Positions 14,499 to 21,456 of a DNA stretch of 32,988 nt are shown here, piece after piece. The notes under the pieces were generated by a model, which saw only the letters and a list, made by a program, of their open reading frames with translations, made no database searches and was not told where the DNA came from. Source of the DNA: UBA7703 sp034926785 (lineage in GTDB: Bacteria; Bacillota; Clostridia; Christensenellales; CAG-138). The translations under genes were made by a program, and so were the position numbers. Each line of letters opens with the position of its first letter. Position 1 is the stretch's first letter. The stretch covers positions 1 to 32,988 of the forward strand of contig JAYFQU010000003.1 in NCBI GenBank assembly GCA_034926785.1. The letters are read 5' to 3'.

Positions 14499-14692
14499 CA
14501 GCCTGTCAAAAAAGCCCTGGGATTGTTAAGGGCCGCGCCCTTAACCCGTCGGTTCCGGCCACGGCGGCTTTGCCGCCGCGACGGATCGCCCGGGATCGGG
14601 CGGTTTCTTCGCAGCTCTTTGCCGTTCGGAGTCAGGAGGACGAGAGGCAAAGAGCGGTTGTCCCGTCAAAAAACTCGTTTTTTGACGGCCTC
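14499..14692 (+). repeat. 194-bp structured repeat element, family 1, copy 2
   Basis: It differs from copy 1 at three positions: CAGCCTGTC versus CAGCCTATC, GGGATCGGG versus GGGAGCGGG, and GAGTCAGGAGG versus GAGTCCGGAGG. All listed stems are preserved. It lies in the convergent gap between glpP (plus) and nagB (minus), between two identical copies of a terminator hairpin that is unrelated in sequence to the one at copy 1. Confidence 0.9.
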
Positions 14693-14728
14693 ACGGCTCC
14701 GCGCACAGCAGCGCGGAGCCGTTTTTTT
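14693..14728. terminator. Bidirectional terminator of glpP and nagB (downstream hairpin copy)
   Basis: The 12-bp stem ACGGCTCCGCGC/GCGCGGAGCCGT is followed by seven Ts on the plus strand. The sister copy supplies the run of As that serves as the T-tract for nagB. Confidence 0.85.
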
Positions 14729-14771
14729 GATTGGTTTCCTTTATCGGCGGATTCATCTGCGCCGGCGCCGC

Positions 14772-15515
14772 TCAGACGGGATCCTCGCGGTAGCCAACCA
14801 ACTCCGCCAGCGCGCGGTCGATGATGACCGTCACGTCGGGATGGGTCTTGACAAGCGTTGCGGGGTTTTGAACATCCAACTCCTCATTGAGCAGCAGCCC
14901 CTTCATCGCCTCCGCCTTGTTTTCGCCCGTTGCGAGCAGCAGAAGCTTTTTCGCGCGGAGGATATCTCCCATCCCCATCGAGATCGCGCGCGTCGGAACC
15001 TCGTCCCGCGTTGCAAAGAATCTCGCGTTCGCATCGATCGTACTCTCGTCGAGCTCTTCCACATGCGCGCCGTCATAGAGCACCCGCCCCGGCTCGTTAA
15101 AGCCGACGTGCCCATCCACGCCAATGCCGAGCAGTTGCACATCGATGGGCTTCTCCGCCAGTGCATCGCGGAATGCCTGGACGTTCGCTTCGATATCCCC
15201 GGTTCCCCTGGCAACGATGGTGTTTTTCTTGTCGATGTTGATATGGTTGAAGAGATTCTCGTCCATAAACCTGCGATAACTCTGCGGATGATCCGGCGCG
15301 AGGCCGACATATTCATCCAGATTGATGGTGTTCACATGTGAAAAATCCAGCTCGCCGGCCTGATTGGCACGCACAAGAAAGGGATATACCCCCTGCGCCG
15401 TGCTGCCGGTTGCGAGTCCCAGCCGCGCATCCGGCTTGTCCCGGATTACGTCGCCGATTAGATCCGACGCGATTTTACAGGTTTGCTCAAAATTGTCCGT
15501 TACGATTACGTTCAT
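14772..15515 (-). CDS. nagB: Glucosamine-6-phosphate deaminase
   Basis: A 247-residue cytoplasmic enzyme converting glucosamine-6-phosphate to fructose-6-phosphate and ammonia, the last step of GlcNAc catabolism. Motifs present are GLATGSTAQGVYPFL (phosphate loop), NTINLDEYVGL with the catalytic aspartate, GIGVDGHVGFNEPG with the catalytic Asp and His, and SMGMGDILRAKKLLLLATG. Length is typical of the short Gram-positive NagB form that lacks the C-terminal allosteric extension. The ATG at 15515 has GGGGAAG upstream. It is the last gene of the nagA - CBM9-like - nagB unit, 108 bases after its neighbour, and shares a terminator with glpP. Confidence 0.97.
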   Translation of the reverse strand: MNVIVTDNFEQTCKIASDLIGDVIRDKPDARLGLATGSTAQGVYPFLVRANQAGELDFSHVNTINLDEYVGLAPDHPQSYRRFMDENLFNHINIDKKNTIVARGTGDIEANVQAFRDALAEKPIDVQLLGIGVDGHVGFNEPGRVLYDGAHVEELDESTIDANARFFATRDEVPTRAISMGMGDILRAKKLLLLATGENKAEAMKGLLLNEELDVQNPATLVKTHPDVTVIIDRALAELVGYREDPV

Positions 15516-15623
15516 AGCTATCTTCCCCAGTCATTCTATCGTTTCGCTGTTTTACGCTCAGCGTTTCCGCTTAGATTCGCTCCCGGTTCCTGCTCTATGA
15601 TGCGATCCGCCGCATCCAATTTC

Positions 15624-16247
15624 CTATTGGACGACTAACTCGCCAAAGAGTGACGGCACGTGAAAATCCACCCGTTCGAGCGGCCTCCAGCTCCTCCAGT
15701 GCGGAGCCTCGGTATGGTCGCCGCATTTATAAAAGTTGCCGCGCATGCGATGTCCCCGTAAAAATGCGCAATCCCGCTCGTACAACGCCTCCAGCAAGGG
15801 CCGGCTGATTAGGCAGGTCACCCGCCACCAATACGCCCCCTCCAAAGAAAAACGCTCCGCCCGAACCTCCGGATGCGGCAACCCCAGTTGAAGCACATAG
15901 GCCCGAGTGTGCCGCCCGGTGCCAAAGGAACAGTGGCTCGCCCCGTTTGCGTTCATCTCCAGGCCGATGTAGCCATACTCCGGTAAATCGGGAAAGCAGT
16001 TGAGGAACAGCTCCATGCAGCTGTCGGTATGGACGGGATCGTTAGGGCAGCGGTAGACGGCGCGCGGGGTTTCCTCGCGGCACCACATGGAAATCTCCAG
16101 CCCCGCGCCCTGCAAGTAGACGAGCTGTCCGCGCGTCTCCGGCCCCTTAGCGCCCTCCGGCCGATCGTACAGCAGGCGAAATATCTCGCCGTTATGCGCC
16201 GCACCGGGCAAAATCGTTTGGATCTGATAGACCGCCCCGGTTTCCAT
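15624..16247 (-). CDS. CBM9-like carbohydrate-binding domain protein
   Basis: A 207-residue single-domain protein without signal peptide or membrane segment. Its pattern resembles the carbohydrate-binding family-9-like domain: DSCMELFLNCFPD, YIGLEMNANGASHC, FSLEGAYWWRVTCLI, RGNFYKCGD, PHWRSWRPL and DFHVPSLFGEL. Such proteins are often found beside sugar-degradation genes, and their function when cytoplasmic is unclear. It starts three bases after the nagA stop codon, so the two are almost certainly co-translated, placing it within the GlcNAc-6-P operon. It could sense, bind or modify an amino-sugar intermediate; no catalytic motif is evident. The domain call is from memory of the family pattern. 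Confidence 0.72.
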   Translation of the reverse strand: METGAVYQIQTILPGAAHNGEIFRLLYDRPEGAKGPETRGQLVYLQGAGLEISMWCREETPRAVYRCPNDPVHTDSCMELFLNCFPDLPEYGYIGLEMNANGASHCSFGTGRHTRAYVLQLGLPHPEVRAERFSLEGAYWWRVTCLISRPLLEALYERDCAFLRGHRMRGNFYKCGDHTEAPHWRSWRPLERVDFHVPSLFGELVVQ

Positions 16248-16250
16248 GCG

Positions 16251-17390
16251 TTACCGATTCGCCAGTTCACGCCCGGCGAGAAACACGCGCTGAAGCGAGA
16301 AGTCCCCGTTGAGCACGAGGAAGTCCGCGCGCTTTCCATTGTCGATGGAACCAACCTCCCCCTCCGCACCAAGCACGCGGGCGGGGTTATAGCTCGCCAT
16401 TCGGACCGCCGCCTCGGCGGGAATGCCAAACGAGAGCGCAATGCGGAAGATTCCAAAGAGGTTGTTTGCCGATCCGGCAAGGGTATCCGGCGCGTCCACA
16501 AGGCGCGCAACCGTCCCGTCTACCATGATCTTTTGACCCCCGAGCATATATTCGCCCCGCGGCATGCCGCAGCAGGAGAGCGAATCGCTGATTAAGCACA
16601 GCCGCTCCGCTCCAAAGAGCGCAAACGCCGCGCGCACCACGCTTTCGTGCACATGCATCCCGTCGCAGATAAGCTCCGCCATCACGGACGGCGATTCCGC
16701 CGCCGCGCCGATGACGCCCGGCGCGCGATGCAATAGTTGCGGCATGGCATTGAAGAGATGCGTAATATGCCTTGCTCCCGCAGCGATGGCCGCCTTTGCC
16801 TGCTCATAGTTTGCATCCGTATGCGCGATGGACACCGTGCATACCTTGCTCGCTCGTTCAATATAGTCGATTGCGCCCGGCAATTCCGGCGCAACATCCG
16901 TAATCTTGATGAGCCCGCCCGCCGCCTTGTTGAGTCGCCGGAACATCTCGTAGTCCGGCGGGACGAGATAGGCGCCGTTTTGCGCACCTTTCTTCTTCTC
17001 CGAGAAAAACGGCCCTTCCATATGGATACCGCGGAGTACCGCCGCGCCCTCCGGCTGTTCTCCTGCAAACGCGGCGGCGATTGCATAGGCCGCGCGCAGC
17101 TGCTCCTCCGGCAGGGTCATGGAAGCGGGCGCAAATGAGGTGATACCGTTCTTTGCCAGATATCGCGCTAGGGTTCTCAGCCCCGCCGCATCCCCGTCCG
17201 AAAAATCATGGCCGGAGTTGCCGTGGTTATGGATGTCGATCAGTCCCGGTATGACATATGCGCCGCCGAGATCTTCGCCTGCGACATCCCCAGCCTCCAA
17301 TACGTGCAAAAAACGACCGTTTTCGACGGCGAAACCACCCTGATGAAAGCGGAAATCCGGCCCGAACACCCTTGCGTTTTGATAGCGCAT
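16251..17390 (-). CDS. nagA: N-acetylglucosamine-6-phosphate deacetylase
   Basis: A 379-residue amidohydrolase that removes acetate from GlcNAc-6-P in the cytoplasm, giving the substrate of NagB. Hallmarks in order: IDIHNHGNSGHDF (metal motif), the GIHMEGPFF glutamate with KGAQNGAYL, VSIAHTDANY, ITHLFNAMPQLLHRAPGVIGA, ICDGMHVHES, and LISDSLSCCGMPRGEY with the catalytic aspartate. The C-terminal ASYNPARVLG, GSIDNGKRADFLVLN signature is typical. The ATG at 17390 follows GGAGGAAA. It is first gene of the operon and has a clear promoter at 17475-17503. No nagE-type transporter or GntR regulator is adjacent, so the source of GlcNAc-6-P must be encoded elsewhere. Confidence 0.96.
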   Translation of the reverse strand: MRYQNARVFGPDFRFHQGGFAVENGRFLHVLEAGDVAGEDLGGAYVIPGLIDIHNHGNSGHDFSDGDAAGLRTLARYLAKNGITSFAPASMTLPEEQLRAAYAIAAAFAGEQPEGAAVLRGIHMEGPFFSEKKKGAQNGAYLVPPDYEMFRRLNKAAGGLIKITDVAPELPGAIDYIERASKVCTVSIAHTDANYEQAKAAIAAGARHITHLFNAMPQLLHRAPGVIGAAAESPSVMAELICDGMHVHESVVRAAFALFGAERLCLISDSLSCCGMPRGEYMLGGQKIMVDGTVARLVDAPDTLAGSANNLFGIFRIALSFGIPAEAAVRMASYNPARVLGAEGEVGSIDNGKRADFLVLNGDFSLQRVFLAGRELANR

Positions 17391-17474
17391 TGCAGTTTCC
17401 TCCCGTATGTTTTTCTAAAAGTGGATAGACCCGTTCTTCAAAAACGACAAATCGATTCAAATTGTTCCATACAT

Positions 17475-17503
17475 ATTATAAATCATTCCCGCCGGTTACG
17501 CAA
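17475..17503 (-). promoter_or_regulatory. Promoter of the nagA operon
   Basis: On the minus strand TTGCGT, a 17-base spacer and a perfect TATAAT. The leader is about 80 bases. I did not find a clear GntR/NagR-type palindrome overlapping it. Confidence 0.65.
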
Positions 17504-17514
17504 GAGAAACAAAT

Positions 17515-17544
17515 ACCCCGCAGGAGGAATTATCTCTGCGGGGT
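17515..17544 (-). terminator. Terminator of the glycerophosphodiesterase gene
   Basis: The stem ACCCCGCAG/CTGCGGGGT with a 12-base loop is followed on the minus strand by ATTTGTTT. It lies just upstream of the nag promoter, insulating the two genes. Confidence 0.65.
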
Positions 17545-17559
17545 TGTGTCTCTGCATCT

Positions 17560-18387
17560 CTATCCCTGTTTTTCTTCCACCGGGCAAAAGTGTTCGAAGA
17601 TGATCGCATCGTTTTCCCGACGGAGGCGGGAGAAATCGTCCTTGGGGCGCACCGTCCAGACCACGCGCATAGGATGAAACAGCAGCGAGAGCCAGAGCGA
17701 GGCGGATTTCAGCGTTGTTTCCCGCGCGAGAAACTGCGGCCTCGCCAGCACGTTTAGCAGCAGATTGCTCAAAAAGAACGCCGTAACCCTTGACCCTTTA
17801 TAAAACGAAAACGGCATGACGAGCTGCCCGCGCAGAATATCCGGCGCATGCGTTCGAAACCAGGCGACGATGCGCGGATCAAAGCTCTCCACGCAATAGA
17901 TGCCGGGAATGGCACGCAGCAGCGCGAGCGTCTTTTCGCAGAGCGGGTCGTTGCTTGGCCCGCTCTTGAGCTCGACAATCACGGGCGTTTCAGGCCCCAG
18001 TGCCGCCATCACCTCGGTGAAGAGCGGCATGCGCTCGCCGGATTCAAACAGTCGCAGGGCAAAGAGCTCCTGTGTGGTCAGCGCGTCCACGCGCGCGTCA
18101 ACGCCGCAAACGCGCTTGAGGTCGTCATCATGAAACACGACGACATCCCCGTCCTTGGAAAGCTGCACATCGAGTTCGACGCCGTAGCGCCTCTCCCGTG
18201 CGGCGGCAAACGCGGGCAGGGAATTTTCGGGAATGGTTTGATCCTTGGTATACAATCCCCGATGGGCGTACAGGCGGCCGGAGAACGGCGCGCGTTGCGC
18301 GTGGCCGGAAGCGCCCGGCGCAGCAAGAAACACCCATAGTCCCAGCAGGACGGCAAGGATAAGCAAAAGGATCAGGATCGTGGCCAT
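17560..18387 (-). CDS. Membrane-anchored glycerophosphodiester phosphodiesterase family protein
   Basis: A 275-residue protein with an N-terminal transmembrane segment (about residues 2-22) and a GDPD TIM-barrel domain. Motifs are YAHRGLYTKDQTIPENSLPAF (His-Arg and Glu-Asn), GVELDVQLSKDG and VVFHDDDLKRVCG, which supply the catalytic His and metal ligands, then VIVELKSG. GDPD enzymes cleave glycerophosphodiesters to glycerol-3-phosphate and an alcohol. The ATG at 18387 has GGGAGAG upstream; in-frame starts further up lie within the repeat element. It is monocistronic. The C-terminal part (LLFHPMRVVWTVRPKDDF) keeps the usual late-barrel WT strand. Candidate substrates are phospholipid head groups or teichoic-acid fragments, which is inference. 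Confidence 0.9.
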   Translation of the reverse strand: MATILILLLILAVLLGLWVFLAAPGASGHAQRAPFSGRLYAHRGLYTKDQTIPENSLPAFAAARERRYGVELDVQLSKDGDVVVFHDDDLKRVCGVDARVDALTTQELFALRLFESGERMPLFTEVMAALGPETPVIVELKSGPSNDPLCEKTLALLRAIPGIYCVESFDPRIVAWFRTHAPDILRGQLVMPFSFYKGSRVTAFFLSNLLLNVLARPQFLARETTLKSASLWLSLLFHPMRVVWTVRPKDDFSRLRRENDAIIFEHFCPVEEKQG

Positions 18388-18480
18388 GTTGTTCTCTCCC
18401 ATATCATCGGTTGTTCGCAGATTCTGTTTTACTATACGCCAGCCTCCTGCGCTTCGGACCACGCTGGCGGCGCTGTATTT

Positions 18481-18641
18481 CATCGGCAAAGTCCTTCGCA
18501 CTTTGCCGATGGGTTCCTGCTGTGTGAAAAAATACCTCTGCCGCGGCATTTTATACAAATTCGGCGAATAAATCGCCGAATTTGATATTTGATGAGGGAT
18601 TTTGTGAATCCCCCATGCCCCCGGATGCAGTTGTCGATACT
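18481..18641 (-). repeat. Structured repeat element, family 2, copy D
   Basis: A divergent copy in reverse orientation. The long terminal stem is perfect here, CATCGGCAAAGT / ACTTTGCCGATG, where other copies rely on wobble pairs. ACAAATTCGGCGAATAAATC, GCCGAATTTGAT and GAGGGATTTTGTGAATCCCCC-like hairpin parts follow, and the end GTTGTCGATACT abuts the terminator hairpin at 18642. The middle GCGCGATTC palindrome is largely lost. No duplicated hairpin is visible on the outer side (18421-18480), so the insertion there is older or rearranged. Confidence 0.8.
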
Positions 18642-18671
18642 CCTTGCCCCGCTGGAAACAGCGGGGCAAGG
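18642..18671 (-). terminator. Terminator hairpin of the PIG-L/NAGPA gene at 18687
   Basis: A perfect 13-bp stem CCTTGCCCCGCTG/CAGCGGGGCAAGG. On the minus strand it is followed directly by the family-2 element rather than by Ts. Confidence 0.65.
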
Positions 18672-18686
18672 CAAATCATCCGCTGT

Positions 18687-21203
18687 TTATTTTTTTGCCG
18701 AGCCGCCCTCGCCGGTGTTATAGATCGGGTCCTTCTCGGAGGGCACCGAATCGGAATAGCCCCAGACAAGGCCATCCGGAATCCTGCGCTGGTAGCTGTC
18801 CTCAATGGTGCCGACATGCTTGTTTCCGTGGCGGTTGAGCTGCTCTCCCATGAATAGCATGCAGGCGGAGACGCCGCCATCGAGGTTATACGCCTCTACG
18901 CACCCTTCCTTGACGAACAGATCCGCAAACGCGCTTAGACGCATGCCGAAGCTATACTCCTTCTGCCGCCCGTCTACAATGATTGCGACATAATGTCCGG
19001 GTTCGACCATGCCAAGCCCCGTACGCGGATTGGTCTCGTTGCCGATACGCGGCGCGTGGTCGATATCCTCGGTGGTCAATTTGCCGTCCCTAATCAGCGT
19101 CGGCCCAAAGGAGAACGCGTCCCGCACGCCATCCATGAGCAACTCCGAGGCGTTGGTTTCCTTGGGGGAATAGATTTTCATCGTCATGTCGGGATACATG
19201 GCGAGCACATCGCACTTTTGGCTGTCGAGAAACACCTTTCCGTCGCGAATCAGGATGCTCTTATATTCCGTATCGCTCTCGGTGAGGTTGTCCCCCGTGA
19301 TCATAAGCACAGCCTTATTCCGCCGCGCAATGAGCCAGGGTTTCAGCGCGCCCGCGCCGTTGCGGTTGGCGGCGGACTGCACCGTGCGAAAATTGTTGAC
19401 ATCCCGCATGCGAATATGCGCTACAAAGTAGACCAGCGGATAATCGTTTCCGCCATAGTTGGTATACGTCGTCTGCACGCGGTCAATCAGGATGGAAAGC
19501 TCGTCGGTCTTATACTCCCAGTGGCCCTTCTCCTTATCCACCACGATCACCTCGGCGGGATCGCTCGCCGAGCGATAGTACTCATCGCTGGCGGAGGGTG
19601 CGATCTCCTCCTGCTCCGGCGTTGCGGTTGCTTCCGGCGACGCGGCCGGTTCGGGTGTTTCGGCGGCTTCCGCAGCAGGGGTCGGCGTCGCTTCCGCCGC
19701 CGCAGGCGTGGCGGCCTTATGGCCAAAATAGTACAGCGCGCCGGCTGCGAGGAGACCGAGCAGCAGCGGCAGCAGCGAAAGCAGCACCGCGCCGGGATTT
19801 CGTTTGCCGCGGCGGCGTTTCAGCCCAAACACAAGCAGAAGAATCATTGAGAGAAGCAATCCGCCCGCTGGGACTGCGGCCAGCAGGAGGTTATCCTTAA
19901 CAAACGAGAGTACGCCCGCGTCCGGATTCACCGGCGTCTGCGGCTGCGCCTGCTCCGGCTGCGCGGTCGGCTCCGCCGCAGGTTCGGGTGCGGCTGTCGG
20001 TTCCGGCGTCGCCGTCGGCGCGGGGGTCGGGTCTAGATAGGCGCCAAGCGACGCATGATCGATGTTTTCAAAGAGATCGTTACCCGCCGCGTCATCGCCA
20101 ACCGCGCTGTCCTGCAGGAGGAAGCCGGAGGCAAGCGCAAGCTTGGTTTCGTAGATGTGGCGAGTGGTACAGAGCAGGAATGCGTCCGCCGCGAGCTCTT
20201 CAACACTCTTACCGCCAACCCCGTTGAGCGGCTGCGTATAGTCCAGCCTAGTTCGGCCGTCGTCGCTCGCAAAATAGATCTTCTGCACGCCAAGGCCGTC
20301 CGCCGCGCGTTCGGCAAACTCGCCCGTGAACTGCGCCGCGCCGTCCGGGGCGGTCTCGTCCGCCGCATGGGTAACGATTACCTTGGGTGAAAACACCTCA
20401 ATCTGGTTCTGCAGATAGGTGAGCGCGGTCTTTCTGCCCCACATATTGCGAACCATCTTATACAGGCCGTTGTTCTCGCAGAAAAAGTCGCCAAAGACAG
20501 GATAGGTATCATACCCCGCAAGCCAGAGCCCGGCAAGGAGCTCCTCCTGCGCGCTGCGCGAATAACGGGACATGACCACCAGCGCGGTCGGGATATCGTG
20601 GTTGCCCGCATAGGCGGCAATCACGCCGAAAAACTCGTCCAGCGCGGTATTGGGTGTGGACGCGACGACCAGCAGATCCGCCTTGCCCGGAGCGTTCCAG
20701 CGCTGCACGCTCCTTGGCAGTTCACCCGCGCCGTAGACCGCGAGCGTGGAAAGCGAGGCTTCGCCCGTCATCTTGACGGAAACGCTCGCCGCGCCATCCG
20801 CAAGAGGATAGTATGCGTTCATAAACGGCTGTGTGGCATCCTCGGAGAGCGCCGCGCCGCTTGCGTCCTGCTGAACGACCTGATAGCTCGTCGTGGCGTT
20901 ATACCACTCGAGATACAGCCCCTGCGCCCCTTCCGGCAGCCCGATCTGCAGCGTTTGACCCCGTTCAAAGGTCTGATAGGTCTCCACAAGGTTATCGGTG
21001 ATACGATATTCCCTGCCGACAAGTGCCTCCGGCATCGTGATGGCGCAATCCGCGGTCACGGTTCCAATCTGCTTTGTGTCGATCTTCGCCACATCCGCGC
21101 GGGCGTACGAAAGCGGAACAACGCAGCAGACAAGCAACAGCACAGCGGCCGCCGCGATAGCGATTCGAGTCTTTTGACTCGATTTTTTCATATACGTATG
21201 CAT
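18687..21203 (-). CDS. Exported PIG-L-like / NAGPA fusion protein (paralog 1)
   Basis: An 838-residue membrane protein with a signal segment (about residues 13-33), a beta-rich N-terminal region (to about 160), a PIG-L (LmbE)-like domain (about 175-365), a Pro/Thr/Ala/Glu linker (about 390-428), two transmembrane helices (about 440-462 and 473-493), a second such linker (about 500-540) and a NAGPA domain (about 550-820: TGDNLTES, SILIRDGKVF, FSFGPTLIRDG, NPRTGLGMVEPGHY, IIVDGR, EAYNLDGGVSA). Both enzymatic domains should face outwards. The PIG-L AHxDDE motif is degenerate here (STPNTALDE), and the second histidine is lost (PDGAAQFT where the paralog has NDGVHRLT), so deacetylase activity is doubtful. 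No ribosome-binding site precedes the ATG at 21203, which lies where transcription should begin; an ATG at 21191 is the alternative. Confidence 0.85.
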   Translation of the reverse strand: MHTYMKKSSQKTRIAIAAAAVLLLVCCVVPLSYARADVAKIDTKQIGTVTADCAITMPEALVGREYRITDNLVETYQTFERGQTLQIGLPEGAQGLYLEWYNATTSYQVVQQDASGAALSEDATQPFMNAYYPLADGAASVSVKMTGEASLSTLAVYGAGELPRSVQRWNAPGKADLLVVASTPNTALDEFFGVIAAYAGNHDIPTALVVMSRYSRSAQEELLAGLWLAGYDTYPVFGDFFCENNGLYKMVRNMWGRKTALTYLQNQIEVFSPKVIVTHAADETAPDGAAQFTGEFAERAADGLGVQKIYFASDDGRTRLDYTQPLNGVGGKSVEELAADAFLLCTTRHIYETKLALASGFLLQDSAVGDDAAGNDLFENIDHASLGAYLDPTPAPTATPEPTAAPEPAAEPTAQPEQAQPQTPVNPDAGVLSFVKDNLLLAAVPAGGLLLSMILLLVFGLKRRRGKRNPGAVLLSLLPLLLGLLAAGALYYFGHKAATPAAAEATPTPAAEAAETPEPAASPEATATPEQEEIAPSASDEYYRSASDPAEVIVVDKEKGHWEYKTDELSILIDRVQTTYTNYGGNDYPLVYFVAHIRMRDVNNFRTVQSAANRNGAGALKPWLIARRNKAVLMITGDNLTESDTEYKSILIRDGKVFLDSQKCDVLAMYPDMTMKIYSPKETNASELLMDGVRDAFSFGPTLIRDGKLTTEDIDHAPRIGNETNPRTGLGMVEPGHYVAIIVDGRQKEYSFGMRLSAFADLFVKEGCVEAYNLDGGVSACMLFMGEQLNRHGNKHVGTIEDSYQRRIPDGLVWGYSDSVPSEKDPIYNTGEGGSAKK

Positions 21204-21209
21204 AGTGTA

Positions 21210-21239
21210 AGTATACACATCTTAACCCGCCAAAGTCAA
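21210..21239 (-). promoter_or_regulatory. Promoter of the PIG-L/NAGPA paralog 1 gene
   Basis: On the minus strand TTGACT, an 18-base spacer and TATACT, each matching consensus at five of six positions. The expected transcription start coincides with the ATG at 21203, suggesting a leaderless transcript. Confidence 0.65.
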
Positions 21240-21353
21240 AACGATTGTCCCTCCAATCCTGTGAAAAAACAGAAAACTGCCGCCTATCCCGCTTGGTTCG
21301 TCCCGGCAGGGCGGAGGCCTGCGTGCCAGGCACGTCCGTTTGCCGCGATAGGA

Positions 21354-21382
21354 TTGTAATGCGGGCGGTTTTTTACTATAAT
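21354..21382 (+). promoter_or_regulatory. Promoter of the LRR-CapA operon
   Basis: TTGTAA (21354-21359), a 17-base spacer and a perfect TATAAT (21377-21382). It is divergent from the promoter at 21210-21239, with about 115 bases between the two -35 elements. Confidence 0.7.
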
Positions 21383-21456
21383 TGAGTCAGTTTCTACCCG
21401 AATCAGGCCGGCGCGCCGCCCGCCAGCGCATGGCGGACGGTGGAAAGGAGCATTGG

